This document shows, piece by piece, positions 25,605-34,889 of a stretch of DNA of 64,000 nucleotides. The translations under genes were made by a program, and so were the position numbers. Origin of the DNA: Pseudomonas monsensis (GTDB lineage: Bacteria; Pseudomonadota; Gammaproteobacteria; Pseudomonadales; Pseudomonadaceae). The stretch covers positions 5,227,001-5,291,000 of the forward strand of contig NZ_CP077087.1 in assembly GCF_014268495.2 (NCBI RefSeq). Direction: 5' to 3'. The notes under the pieces are model-generated. The model worked only from the letters and a program-made list of their open reading frames with translations, had not been told where the DNA came from and searched no databases. Each line of letters starts with the position of its first letter. Positions within the stretch are counted from its first letter, which is position 1.

Positions 25605-27710
25605 TCAGGCTGCTGCCACCGTCACCGGCACACCATTGAGCGCCGCATTGCCCGACAGCTCATCCAGTTGGCACTCATCGGTCAGGTCGTTGGCACTCGA
25701 CCCCGGCTGACCGCTGGCAATCGTCATCTGCACGCCCGGACGCGCATGACCCCAGCCATGCGGCAGGCTCACCACGCCCTTCATCATGTCGAGGCTGCCG
25801 AGCACTTCGACCTCGATCTGCCCGACCCGCGAACTGACACGTACTCGCTGCCCATCGCAGAGCCCGCGACTGGCCAGATCCTCCGGGTGCATCAGCAACT
25901 GATGACGCGGCTTGCCCTTCACCAGCCGATGGTAGTTGTGCATCCACGAATTGTTGCTGCGCACATGCCGACGGCCAATCATCAGCAACTCATCAGCGGC
26001 CGGTGCTCGCAACGCAGCGAAGCGCACGAGGTCGGCGAGGATCTCCGGCGGAGCAGCCTGCACCCGCTGATTCGGCGTTTTCAGGCGCGATGCCAGATTC
26101 GGTTTCAACGCGCCCAGATCAATGCCATGCGGATGATCGAACAGCGTCGCCAACGAGAGTTTTTGCTCGGACGCATCACCGTACAGGCCCATGCGCAAGC
26201 CCATGTCGATCATCTTCGCCGGCGGCATCGTTGGTTTGAGCTCCTTGCCGGTCTTCTCGGCAAAGGCCTTGGCCAGGCCGACAAAGATTTCCCAGTCATG
26301 CAGTGCGCCCTCGGGCTTGGCGAGAATCGCCCGATTGAAGCGGGTGACGTTGCGCACCGCGAACAGGTTGAACGTGGTGTCGTAGTGATCGTTCTCCAGC
26401 GCCGAGGTCGACGGCAGGATCAGGTCGGCGTAACGCGTGGTTTCGTTGATGTACAGGTCGATACTGACCATGAACTCCAGGCCGTCGAGTGCCTGTTCCA
26501 GTTGTCGGCCGTTGGGCGTCGACAGCACCGGATTGCCCGCCACGGTGATCAATGCGCGAATTTGCCCGTCGCCTTCGGTGAGCATCTCTTCGGCCAGCGC
26601 CGACACCGGCAATTCGCCGCCGTATTCCGGGCGCCCGGACACACGACTTTGCCATTTGTTGAAATGCCCACCCGAAGTCGACGCCACCAGATCCACTGCC
26701 GGTTCGGTGCACAGCGCGCCGCCAACACGATCGAGGTTGCCGGTGACCAGATTGATCAATTGCACCACCCAGTGACACAAGGTGCCAAAGGCCTGGGTCG
26801 AGACGCCCATCCGCCCGTAGCACACCGCACTCGGTGCAGCGGCAAAGTCGCGGGCCAGTTGGCGGATCTGTTCAGCAGGCACCGCGCACAACGGGCTCAT
26901 GGCCTCAGCCGTGAAGGTCGCCACTGCCGCGCGCACGTCGTCCAGCCCGTCAACCGGCAAATGGCTGTCGCGAGTCAGGCCTTCGCTGAACAGCGTGTTG
27001 AGCACCCCGAACAACAACGCCGCATCGCCCCCCGGGCGCACGAACAAATGCTGATCCGCGATCGCCGCCGTCTCGCTGCGCCGTGGATCGACCACCACCA
27101 CCTTGCCGCCACGCGCCTGAATCGCTTTCAGGCGCTTCTCGACATCCGGCACGGTCATGATGCTGCCATTGGACGCCAGCGGATTGCCGCCCAGGATCAG
27201 CATGAAATCGGTGTGGTCGATGTCCGGAATCGGCAGCAACAAGCCGTGGCCGTACATCAGGTAACTGCTCAGGTGATGGGGCAACTGATCGACCGAGGTC
27301 GCGGAGAAGCGATTGCGCGTCTTCAGCAGGCCGAGAAAGTAGTTGCTGTGGGTCATCAGCCCGTAGTTGTGCACGCTCGGGTTGCCCTGATAAACCGCCA
27401 CGGCGTTTTGCCCGTGACGCGCCTGAATTGCCGCCAGGCGCTCGGCCACCAGCGCAAAAGCCTCGTCCCACTCGATCGGCAGCCATTCGCTGCCGACCCG
27501 GCGCATCGGCTGGCGCAAACGGTCGGGGTCATTCTGAATATCTTGCAGGGCCACAGCCTTGGGGCAGATATGGCCGCGGCTGAACGTGTCAAGGGCATCG
27601 CCCTTGATCGAGGTGATCGCGACGCTGCCATCGGTTTCGGTGGTTTCGATGGTCAGGCCGCAAATGGCTTCGCACAGGTGGCAGGCACGGTGATGGAGAG
27701 TCTTGGTCAT
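25605..27710 (-). CDS. Molybdopterin-dependent oxidoreductase
   Basis: Member of the DMSO reductase superfamily, 701 residues. The N-terminus carries a Cys motif for a 4Fe-4S cluster (CHLCEAICGL, then GHICPKAVAL), followed by the bis-MGD binding domains with GNPSVHNYG and LILGGNPLASNGS. The C-terminal molydop-binding domain contains RVSSRVGQIEVEVL. There is no Tat signal, so it is cytosolic and most like formate dehydrogenase or assimilatory-type enzymes; the substrate cannot be stated. No partner flavin, cytochrome or maturation gene is adjacent. The ATG at 27710 is chosen because family proteins begin a few residues before the Cys motif. Confidence 0.85.
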   Translation of the reverse strand: MTKTLHHRACHLCEAICGLTIETTETDGSVAITSIKGDALDTFSRGHICPKAVALQDIQNDPDRLRQPMRRVGSEWLPIEWDEAFALVAERLAAIQARHGQNAVAVYQGNPSVHNYGLMTHSNYFLGLLKTRNRFSATSVDQLPHHLSSYLMYGHGLLLPIPDIDHTDFMLILGGNPLASNGSIMTVPDVEKRLKAIQARGGKVVVVDPRRSETAAIADQHLFVRPGGDAALLFGVLNTLFSEGLTRDSHLPVDGLDDVRAAVATFTAEAMSPLCAVPAEQIRQLARDFAAAPSAVCYGRMGVSTQAFGTLCHWVVQLINLVTGNLDRVGGALCTEPAVDLVASTSGGHFNKWQSRVSGRPEYGGELPVSALAEEMLTEGDGQIRALITVAGNPVLSTPNGRQLEQALDGLEFMVSIDLYINETTRYADLILPSTSALENDHYDTTFNLFAVRNVTRFNRAILAKPEGALHDWEIFVGLAKAFAEKTGKELKPTMPPAKMIDMGLRMGLYGDASEQKLSLATLFDHPHGIDLGALKPNLASRLKTPNQRVQAAPPEILADLVRFAALRAPAADELLMIGRRHVRSNNSWMHNYHRLVKGKPRHQLLMHPEDLASRGLCDGQRVRVSSRVGQIEVEVLGSLDMMKGVVSLPHGWGHARPGVQMTIASGQPGSSANDLTDECQLDELSGNAALNGVPVTVAAA

Positions 27711-27842
27711 GGCCAGTCTCTGTCTTGTTCTGGGCGGGCAACAGGCCTGCGGGAACAAAACTATGGCCCGTGCGCAGCCCCCGCGCCAGCGACGTTCGTC
27801 TTGTGAATTGACGCTTATCAGGGGCGCCGATAGCCCGTCGCG

Positions 27843-28133
27843 TCAGTTCGACGGCAATTGGGGCGGTGCGGCGAGCTGGATTTCCTGAATGGTTTCGATC
27901 TGCTCGTGGGCGACGTGCACGCCGGTGAGTTCGCCGATCAGGCGCCAGTGTTCATCGAGCCCGGCGCTGATGGTCGCCATGCGATCAATCATGTGGCGCC
28001 CCGCAGACTTGACCACTTCGTCTTCGCTGCGCAGCAGTTCGAAGGACATTGAAGTGACAGAGGCGGTGAGATGGGTCAGTGAGCGAGCCGTGTGGCCCAG
28101 CAATTCCATTAACAGTTGTTCTTTCGATTCCAT
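27843..28133 (-). CDS. Small helical protein of unknown function (PA3536-like)
   Basis: 96-residue, probably all-helical protein (MESKEQLLMELLGHTARSL...) with amphipathic helices, no Cys, no signal peptide and a Pro-rich end. I do not know its function. In PAO1 a small hypothetical gene (PA3536, from memory) occupies the same place next to argF, so it is probably a conserved Pseudomonas protein and not a chance frame. Its rc ribosome site is a purine-rich CGGAGG just upstream of the ATG. Confidence 0.72.
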   Translation of the reverse strand: MESKEQLLMELLGHTARSLTHLTASVTSMSFELLRSEDEVVKSAGRHMIDRMATISAGLDEHWRLIGELTGVHVAHEQIETIQEIQLAAPPQLPSN

Positions 28134-28534
28134 GCGGAGGCTTCCTGCGTCGCTCGAAACTTATTTATAACCCAGCACTTTGCTTTAGCAAATGTTTCAG
28201 CCCGATCATCCGACCAAGCGGATCCGCAACCACCCGGTCCCGAACCGACCCGAACGGCACTCTCCCCGCCACGGCGCATTGCCAAGCCCCGCGAGGCCAG
28301 TGTACAAAGTGGTTCGCTGCAGTACTGAACCCGGCTTCAAATGCGCGACCGCCCACGGCGGCCCGTTCTCCGAATCCCGCAAAAACCGTAGCCTATTGGC
28401 ATAACGCGACATTTAGTGTCAATATCGCGCCTTCCCCTATTTCGTCGCCCCCGTGCGGCTTACGCCGCAGGTCTCGCCCGTTGTTCCGTTAAACAAGGCT
28501 TTGAGCATCTGCGGTTAGTAGCAAAAGGTAGTCA
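28134..28534. other. argF upstream region
   Basis: 401 bases between divergent genes, holding an ArgR-type half-site (28396-28411) and presumably the argF promoter. No gene is supported here despite several short open frames. Confidence 0.6.
28396..28411 (-). promoter_or_regulatory. Predicted ArgR half-site
   Basis: On the minus strand TGTCGC, eight bases, then AA: an exact match to the Pseudomonas ArgR half-site TGTCGC-N8-AA. A second, imperfect TGACAC lies just upstream (minus strand). It is about 125 bases before the argF start. Confidence 0.6.
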
Positions 28535-29458
28535 ATGATGAGCGCAAGGCACTTTCTCTCCCTGATGGATTGCACGCCCGAAGAGCTGGTCAGCGTGATC
28601 CGTCGAGGCGTTGAGCTCAAGGACCTGCGTAACCGCGGCGTACTGTTCGAGCCTCTGAAAAACCGCGTACTGGGGATGATCTTCGAGAAATCCTCGACCC
28701 GCACCCGCATCTCGTTCGAGGCCGGCATGATCCAGCTCGGCGGCCAGGCGATCTTCCTGTCCCCGCGTGACACCCAACTGGGCCGCGGCGAGCCAATCGG
28801 CGACTGCGCCATCGTCATGTCGAGCATGCTCGATGCCGTGATGATCCGTACCTTTGCCCACAGCACCCTGACCGAATTCGCCGCCAACTCGCGCGTGCCG
28901 GTGATCAACGGCCTGTCCGATGACCTGCACCCGTGCCAGTTGCTGGCCGACATGCAGACCTTCCTCGAACACCGTGGCTCGATCCAGGGCAAGACCGTGG
29001 CCTGGATCGGCGACGGCAACAACATGTGCAACAGCTATATAGAAGCGGCGATCCAGTTCGACTTCCAGTTGCGCGTTGCCTGCCCGGAAGGTTATGAGCC
29101 GAACCCTGAATTCGTGGCCAAGGCCGGCGATCGCGTGACCATCGTGCGCGATCCAGCCGACGCCGTGCGCGGTGCGCATCTGGTGAGCACCGACGTCTGG
29201 ACTTCGATGGGTCAGGAAGAGGAAACTGCCAAGCGCCTCAAGCTGTTCGCGCCGTTCCAGGTCAACCGTGCCCTGCTCGACCTCGCTGCCGAGGACGTGC
29301 TGTTCATGCACTGCTTGCCTGCGCACCGTGGCGAAGAAATCAGCCTCGACCTGCTTGATGACCCGCGCTCCGTCGCCTGGGATCAGGCAGAAAACCGTCT
29401 CCACGCACAGAAGGCCCTGCTCGAGTTCCTCGTCGAACCGGCATACCACCACGCATGA
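28535..29458 (+). CDS. argF: Ornithine carbamoyltransferase, anabolic
   Basis: Transfers the carbamoyl group from carbamoyl phosphate to ornithine to give citrulline. The 307-residue sequence carries the carbamoyl phosphate motif SSTRTR, the HPCQ motif and the ornithine-site HCLPAHRGEE, and matches P. aeruginosa ArgF closely as I recall it. Two adjacent ATGs (28535 and 28538) follow AAAAGG; the second corresponds to the usual MSARHFLSL. The stop overlaps the next gene by 4 bases. Confidence 0.97.
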   Translation: MMSARHFLSLMDCTPEELVSVIRRGVELKDLRNRGVLFEPLKNRVLGMIFEKSSTRTRISFEAGMIQLGGQAIFLSPRDTQLGRGEPIGDCAIVMSSMLDAVMIRTFAHSTLTEFAANSRVPVINGLSDDLHPCQLLADMQTFLEHRGSIQGKTVAWIGDGNNMCNSYIEAAIQFDFQLRVACPEGYEPNPEFVAKAGDRVTIVRDPADAVRGAHLVSTDVWTSMGQEEETAKRLKLFAPFQVNRALLDLAAEDVLFMHCLPAHRGEEISLDLLDDPRSVAWDQAENRLHAQKALLEFLVEPAYHHA

Positions 29459-30564
29459 GCCATGAATTACTGCTGAACCTGCGCAACCTCGCTTGCGGCT
29501 ATCAAGATCAACGTGTGGTGCAGAACCTCAATCTGCACCTCAACGCCGGTGATATCGGCTGCCTGCTCGGCTCGTCCGGCTGCGGCAAGACCACCACCCT
29601 GCGCGCCATCGCCGGATTCGAACCGGTGCACGAAGGGGAAATCACCCTCGGTGGCGAAACCATCTCCAGTGCTGGGTACACCCTGGCTCCGGAGAAACGC
29701 CGGATCGGCATGGTGTTCCAGGATTACGCGCTGTTCCCGCACCTGAGTGTCGCCGACAACATCGCCTTCGGCATTCGCAAGCACCCGAACAAGGAGCGTG
29801 TCACCGAAGAGTTGCTGGAACTGGTCAACCTGAAGAACCTCGGCAAACGCTTCCCCCACGAGTTGTCCGGTGGTCAGCAGCAGCGCGTCGCCCTGGCCCG
29901 CGCCCTCGCGCCGGAGCCGCAACTGCTGTTGCTCGACGAGCCGTTCTCCAACCTCGACGGCGAGCTGCGGCGCAAGCTCAGCCACGAAGTCCGCGACATC
30001 CTCAAGGCCCGTGGCACCAGTGCGATTCTGGTGACCCACGACCAGGAAGAAGCCTTCGCCGTGAGCGATCACGTCGGCGTCTTCAAGGAAGGTCGGCTGG
30101 AACAGTGGGACACGCCCTACAATCTGTATCACGAACCGGCGACGCCGTTTGTGGCCAGTTTCATTGGCCAGGGTTACTTCATTCGCGGCCAGCTCGGCAG
30201 CCCGGAGTCGGTGCACACCGAGCTCGGCGAACTGCGTGGCAACCGGGCCTACACCTGGCCGGTGGGCGGCGCGGTGGATGTGCTGTTGCGTCCGGATGAC
30301 ATCGTTTATGCGCCGGACAGTGCGCTGAAAGCGCGCATCGTCGGCAAGACGTTCCTCGGCGCGTCGACCCTGTATCGCCTGCAACTGCCGACCGGCGCGC
30401 AGCTGGAGTCGATCTTCCCGAGCCATGCCGACCATCAGGTGGGTGCTGAGGTGGGGATTCGCGTATCCGCCGAACATCTGGTGTTGTTCCAGGCTTCGGG
30501 CAGCACTGCCGCACAAATTCCAGCCGTGGAAAACGGCGTGCGCCGCTACAGCACCGCCCTCTGA
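29455..30564 (+). CDS. ABC transporter ATP-binding protein (FbpC/PotA-like)
   Basis: Importer-type ATPase, 369 residues: Walker A GSSGCGKTT, Q-loop VFQDYALFPH, signature LSGGQQQRVALARAL, Walker B LLLLDEPFSNLD, switch His in VTHDQEEA, then a C-terminal TOBE-like domain from about 245. It resembles ferric iron and polyamine importer ATPases. No permease or binding-protein gene is adjacent, so it must serve a system encoded elsewhere. It overlaps argF by 4 bases and is probably co-transcribed with it, the arrangement also remembered for PAO1 (PA3537-PA3538). Confidence 0.9.
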   Translation: MSHELLLNLRNLACGYQDQRVVQNLNLHLNAGDIGCLLGSSGCGKTTTLRAIAGFEPVHEGEITLGGETISSAGYTLAPEKRRIGMVFQDYALFPHLSVADNIAFGIRKHPNKERVTEELLELVNLKNLGKRFPHELSGGQQQRVALARALAPEPQLLLLDEPFSNLDGELRRKLSHEVRDILKARGTSAILVTHDQEEAFAVSDHVGVFKEGRLEQWDTPYNLYHEPATPFVASFIGQGYFIRGQLGSPESVHTELGELRGNRAYTWPVGGAVDVLLRPDDIVYAPDSALKARIVGKTFLGASTLYRLQLPTGAQLESIFPSHADHQVGAEVGIRVSAEHLVLFQASGSTAAQIPAVENGVRRYSTAL

Positions 30565-30580
30565 TCCAGCACCATCCCCC

Positions 30581-30638
30581 TGTAGGAGTGAGCCTGCTCG
30601 CGATAGCGACCGCTATCGCGAGCAGGCTCACTCCTACA
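30581..30638. repeat. Compact REP palindrome, 28-bp arms
   Basis: Perfect 28-base arms (30581-30608 and 30611-30638) separated by only two bases, built from the TGTAGGAGTGAGCCTGCTCG unit. It can form a very stable hairpin between the convergent ABC and PhzF genes. Confidence 0.92.
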
Positions 30639-30649
30639 GTTGTTTTGGG

Positions 30650-31432
30650 TTAGCCCAGCATCAAGGTGCCGCTCGCAACGAGCGTCGCATTGCCGCCAAT
30701 CTTCACCCGCTCCCCTTCCAGCCGACAGAACAGTTCCCCGCCCCGCGCCGAGCGCTGGCACGCGGTCAGGCTCGACTTGCCCAGACGTGCAGACCAGTAG
30801 GGAATCAGGCTGCAATGGGTCGAACCGGTCACCGGGTCTTCATTGATGCCGATCGCCGGGGCGAAGTAGCGCGAGACGAAATCATGCTGATTGCCCCGCG
30901 CGGTGACGATCGCGCCGAGCCACGGCAGTTTGGCCAGTGCAACCATGTCCGGTGTGCAGTCGAGCACCGCTTGCTCCGACTCCAGCACCACGAACAGCTC
31001 GTTGGAACCGAGCACGTCCACCGCCTCGACGCCCAGCGCGCGTTCGACATCCAGTGTCACGCCAATCTCTGACGGCACGATGGAGGGGAAATCCAGCCAC
31101 AGGCGATCGCCTTCGCGGGTCACACTCAACGGTCCGGACTTGCAGATGAAGTCCAGACGTTCGGCGTTTTCCTGGTAGATCTCGAACAACACATAAGCGC
31201 TGGCCAGCGTCGCATGCCCGCACAAGGGTACTTCGGTGGTCGGGGTAAACCAGCGGATGTGCCACGCAGCGCCTTCGCGCACAACGAATGCCGTTTCCGC
31301 CAGGTTGTGCTCCGCGGCGATTTTTTGCATCAACTCGTCCGCCAGCCAGGTATCGAGCCGATAAACCATGGCCGGGTTGCCACTGAATGGCCGATCGCTG
31401 AATGCGTCGACCTGATGAAACTCGAGCTGCAT
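30650..31432 (-). CDS. PhzF-family isomerase-like protein
   Basis: 260-residue member of the PhzF/diaminopimelate-epimerase fold. Visible family positions are FSGNPAMV, the catalytic-type Glu46 in LAETAFV, PLCGHATLA and EDPVTGSTHC. PhzF itself isomerises a phenazine precursor, but most stand-alone relatives such as YddE are untested. No phenazine genes are nearby, so a housekeeping or unknown isomerase role is likelier. Confidence 0.88.
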   Translation of the reverse strand: MQLEFHQVDAFSDRPFSGNPAMVYRLDTWLADELMQKIAAEHNLAETAFVVREGAAWHIRWFTPTTEVPLCGHATLASAYVLFEIYQENAERLDFICKSGPLSVTREGDRLWLDFPSIVPSEIGVTLDVERALGVEAVDVLGSNELFVVLESEQAVLDCTPDMVALAKLPWLGAIVTARGNQHDFVSRYFAPAIGINEDPVTGSTHCSLIPYWSARLGKSSLTACQRSARGGELFCRLEGERVKIGGNATLVASGTLMLG

Positions 31433-31528
31433 AACCTACTCCCTGAAGTTCGTCGGCAGAGCATGCAGTCCCGGCCGGATCAGCGCCAGTCACAGAACCG
31501 GCGAATTTTCTTCATACAGCGGTCAAGA

Positions 31529-31999
31529 CTAGGCGCGGCCGATATCGGCGAAGGTGGCCCGGGTGTGCTCAGCGAGAACGGCAGGTGCCAGTTCGACTTC
31601 CAACCCACGCCGGCCGGCGCTGACATAGATAGTCGAAAAGCCTTGAGCCGAGTTATCGATAAAGGTGCGCAGGCGTTTCTTCTGCCCCAGCGGACTGATA
31701 CCGCCCAACAGATAACCGGTGGAACGCTGTGCGGCAGCCGGGTCAGCCATCTCGACTTTTTTTACCCCGGCAGCGTGGGCCAGGCCCTTGAGGTCGAGGC
31801 TTCCGACGACCGGCACCACCGCCACCAGCAATTCCCCCTTTTCACTGGCCGCCAGCAGCGTCTTGAACACCTGCGCCGGCGCCAGCGCCAGTTTTTCCGC
31901 GGCCTCCAGCCCATAGGACGCGGCCTTCGGGTCATGTTCGTAACTGTGCACGCGATGTTCGGCACGAACTTTTTTCAACAAGTCCAACGCAGGGGTCAT
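31529..31999 (-). CDS. ybaK: Cys-tRNA(Pro) deacylase YbaK
   Basis: Trans-editing enzyme that removes Cys wrongly attached to tRNA-Pro. The 156-residue protein has the key Lys46 (QVFKTLLA) at the same number as the characterised family member, plus GYLLGGISPLGQKKRLRTF. GGAG lies just upstream of the ATG. It stands alone, upstream of and divergent from the glp genes. Confidence 0.93.
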   Translation of the reverse strand: MTPALDLLKKVRAEHRVHSYEHDPKAASYGLEAAEKLALAPAQVFKTLLAASEKGELLVAVVPVVGSLDLKGLAHAAGVKKVEMADPAAAQRSTGYLLGGISPLGQKKRLRTFIDNSAQGFSTIYVSAGRRGLEVELAPAVLAEHTRATFADIGRA

Positions 32000-32361
32000 G
32001 GCAGCTCCAGGCTTGGCAGACAGAGAAAAATCCTGCGCCGGATTCTAGGCGATCGGCTCACAAAAGGCTCTATTCCAAGCCACGTTTCCCGTGGCCTCCA
32101 GCTTTTCTGGGGGCGGGTTGAGAGATGTCGGCGAAGGATCATTCACACGGCCAATAGTTTAATTGTGACCGACGGTTCACTTTCGACCTTTGACAGGTTT
32201 GTTTCTTGTCTATATTTTTTCGAATCTGAATAATGTAAGAATTATCATCTCCGCAGCATCCAGCAGTAAACCGGGAACAGGATGGGGATCCTGCCCCGGG
32301 GAAAATCGCGCTCTGCCCTGACGGCAAACGCGCCAGACAACAACAAAAAACGAGGTTTTCA
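32000..32361. other. ybaK-glpF divergent intergenic region
   Basis: 362 bases with the putative glpF promoter at 32190-32218. A GlpR-like TTCGAATCTGAA follows it but is a poor match. No gene is supported. Confidence 0.55.
32190..32218 (+). promoter_or_regulatory. Putative sigma-70 promoter of glpFK
   Basis: Perfect -35 TTGACA (32190-32195), a 17-base spacer and -10 TATTTT (32213-32218). TTCGAATCTGAA just after it could be a weak GlpR operator overlapping the start region. Confidence 0.5.
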
Positions 32362-33213
32362 ATGACAACTGCTTTACAGCAACCATCGCTTTCAAGCCAA
32401 TGCATGGCCGAGTTTCTGGGGACTGCACTGCTGATCTTTTTCGGCACCGGTTGTGTCGCCGCGCTCAAAGTCGCAGGTGCCAGCTTCGGTCTGTGGGAAA
32501 TCAGCATCATCTGGGGCGTCGGCGTGAGCATGGCGATCTACTTGACCGCCGGCGTTTCCGGCGCGCACCTGAACCCCGCCGTGAGCATCGCCCTGAGCAT
32601 TTTCGCTGACTTCGAAAAGCGCAAACTGCCGTTCTATATCCTCGCGCAAATTGCCGGCGCCTTCTGCGGCGCGCTGCTGGTCTACACGCTGTACAGCAAC
32701 CTGTTTTTCGATTACGAACAAACCCACCACATGGTTCGCGGCTCGGCGGCGAGCCTGGAGCTGGCTTCGGTATTCTCGACTTTCCCTAATCCTGTGCTGT
32801 CCACCGCCCAGGCATTTCTGGTCGAGGTGATCATCACCGCGATCCTGATGGGCGTGATCATGTCCCTGACTGATGACAACAACGGCCTGCCGAAAGGCCC
32901 GCTGGCGCCGCTGCTGATCGGTTTGCTGATCGCGGTGATCGGCAGCTCGATGGGCCCGCTGACCGGCTTCGCGATGAACCCGGCCCGTGACTTCGGTCCT
33001 AAACTGATGACTTTCTTCGCTGGCTGGGGTGAAATTTCCTTCACGGGCGGCCGCGATATTCCGTACTTCCTGATTCCGATTTTTGCACCGATTGTCGGTG
33101 CCTGCCTCGGCGCTGCCGGGTACCGCGGGCTCATTGCCCGTCACCTGACCGGCGCCACACCTGCTACAAAGGATGCAGAACCGGCCATTGACGGCAAACC
33201 AAGAACTTCTTGA
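32362..33213 (+). CDS. glpF: Glycerol uptake facilitator (aquaglyceroporin)
   Basis: Inner-membrane channel of the MIP family that lets glycerol diffuse in. The 283 residues form six helices with the two NPA half-helices HLNPAVS and MNPARD; the Asp after the second NPA (NPARD) is the mark of glycerol-conducting members. GAGG precedes the ATG. It is the first gene of glpF-glpK, followed by the glpR regulator. Confidence 0.97.
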   Translation: MTTALQQPSLSSQCMAEFLGTALLIFFGTGCVAALKVAGASFGLWEISIIWGVGVSMAIYLTAGVSGAHLNPAVSIALSIFADFEKRKLPFYILAQIAGAFCGALLVYTLYSNLFFDYEQTHHMVRGSAASLELASVFSTFPNPVLSTAQAFLVEVIITAILMGVIMSLTDDNNGLPKGPLAPLLIGLLIAVIGSSMGPLTGFAMNPARDFGPKLMTFFAGWGEISFTGGRDIPYFLIPIFAPIVGACLGAAGYRGLIARHLTGATPATKDAEPAIDGKPRTS

Positions 33214-33291
33214 AACAGTCGGCGCGGGTTCCTGCCCATTTAGAGCCCGCGCCCCGGCCCACTCTCCCTTATTTCGTCCAAGGCAATCGAC

Positions 33292-34794
33292 ATGACCGAC
33301 ATTCAGAATAAGAACTACATCATTGCCCTCGATCAGGGTACGACCAGCTCCCGCGCGATCATTTTCGACCGCGACGCGAACGTGGTCTGCACCGCGCAGC
33401 GCGAATTTGCCCAGCATTACCCGCAAGCCGGCTGGGTCGAACACGACCCGATGGAAATCTTCGCCACCCAGAGTGCGGTGATGGTTGAAGCGCTGGCCCA
33501 GGCCGGTCTGCATCACGACCAGGTCGCCGCCATCGGCATCACCAACCAGCGTGAAACCACCGTGGTCTGGGACAAGACCACCGGCCGCCCGGTGTACAAC
33601 GCCATCGTCTGGCAATGCCGCCGCAGCACCGAGATCTGCCAGCAGCTCAAACGCGACGGTCACGAAGACTACATCCGTGACAACACTGGCCTGGTCACCG
33701 ACCCGTACTTCTCCGGCACCAAATTGAAGTGGATCCTCGACAACGTCGAAGGCAGCCGCGAGCGTGCGCGCAACGGCGAACTGCTGTTCGGCACCGTCGA
33801 TAGCTGGCTGATCTGGAAATTCACTGGCGGCAAGGTACACGTCACCGACTACACCAACGCCTCGCGCACCATGCTCTTCAACATTCACTCGCTGGAGTGG
33901 GATTCGAAGATGCTGGAGATTCTCGACATCCCGCGCGAGATGCTTCCGGAAGTGAAGGCGTCTTCGGAAATCTACGGTCGCACCAAGAGCGGCATCGCCA
34001 TCGGCGGTATCGCCGGTGACCAGCAAGCGGCACTGTTCGGCCAGATGTGCGTAGAACCGGGCCAGGCGAAAAACACCTACGGCACCGGTTGCTTCCTGCT
34101 GATGAACACCGGCGACAAAGCGGTGAAATCCCAGCACGGCATGCTCACCACCATCGCTTGCGGCCCGCGTGGCGAAGTTGCTTACGCACTGGAAGGCGCG
34201 GTGTTCAACGGCGGTTCGACCGTGCAGTGGCTGCGCGATGAACTGAAGATCATCAACGACGCCCACGACACCGAATACTTCGCCAACAAGGTCAAGGACA
34301 GCAACGGCGTGTACCTGGTGCCGGCCTTTACCGGTCTGGGCGCGCCGTACTGGGACCCGTATGCCCGTGGCGCATTGTTCGGCCTGACCCGTGGCGTACG
34401 TGTGGATCACATCATCCGCGCCGCGCTGGAGTCGATCGCCTACCAGACCCGCGACGTGCTTGACGCCATGCAACAGGACTCCGGCGAACGCCTCAAGGCC
34501 CTGCGTGTGGACGGCGGCGCGGTGGCGAACAACTTCCTCATGCAGTTCCAGGCCGACATCCTCGGCACCCAGGTCGAGCGCCCGCAAATGCGCGAAACCA
34601 CGGCACTCGGCGCCGCGTATCTGGCCGGTCTGGCGTGCGGTTTCTGGGGCAGCCTGGACGAACTGCGTGGCAAAGCGGTGATCGAGCGCGAGTTCGAACC
34701 AAGCCTGGACGAAGTCGAGAAAGAGAAACTCTACAAAGGCTGGAAAAAAGCCGTCAGCCGTACCCGTGACTGGGCGCGTGAGGACGCTGAATAA
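33292..34794 (+). CDS. glpK: Glycerol kinase
   Basis: FGGY-family kinase that phosphorylates glycerol and traps it in the cytosol. The 500-residue sequence shows the N-terminal DQGTTSSRAIIFD, the substrate site WQCRRS, and the C-terminal ATPase regions GTGCFLLMNTG and RVDGGAVANNFLMQ. It lies 78 bases after glpF in the same direction. Confidence 0.98.
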   Translation: MTDIQNKNYIIALDQGTTSSRAIIFDRDANVVCTAQREFAQHYPQAGWVEHDPMEIFATQSAVMVEALAQAGLHHDQVAAIGITNQRETTVVWDKTTGRPVYNAIVWQCRRSTEICQQLKRDGHEDYIRDNTGLVTDPYFSGTKLKWILDNVEGSRERARNGELLFGTVDSWLIWKFTGGKVHVTDYTNASRTMLFNIHSLEWDSKMLEILDIPREMLPEVKASSEIYGRTKSGIAIGGIAGDQQAALFGQMCVEPGQAKNTYGTGCFLLMNTGDKAVKSQHGMLTTIACGPRGEVAYALEGAVFNGGSTVQWLRDELKIINDAHDTEYFANKVKDSNGVYLVPAFTGLGAPYWDPYARGALFGLTRGVRVDHIIRAALESIAYQTRDVLDAMQQDSGERLKALRVDGGAVANNFLMQFQADILGTQVERPQMRETTALGAAYLAGLACGFWGSLDELRGKAVIEREFEPSLDEVEKEKLYKGWKKAVSRTRDWAREDAE

Positions 34795-34889
34795 GCCAAC
34801 CTGAGTACTCGTATCTGTATGTAACTGGTCGGGAGGAGATTCCTGCGGCATCATGGGCAAATTTTGCACGGCAGCCCAAAGGAAGCCCC

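Noticed and set aside
25668..27806. 712-codon open frame on the plus strand
   Set aside because: Antisense to the molybdopterin oxidoreductase, with His/Arg/Gln-rich shadow composition.
32392..34869. 825-codon open frame on the minus strand
   Set aside because: It spans glpF and glpK in antisense; low-complexity Gln/His/Arg composition and no family match, so a shadow.
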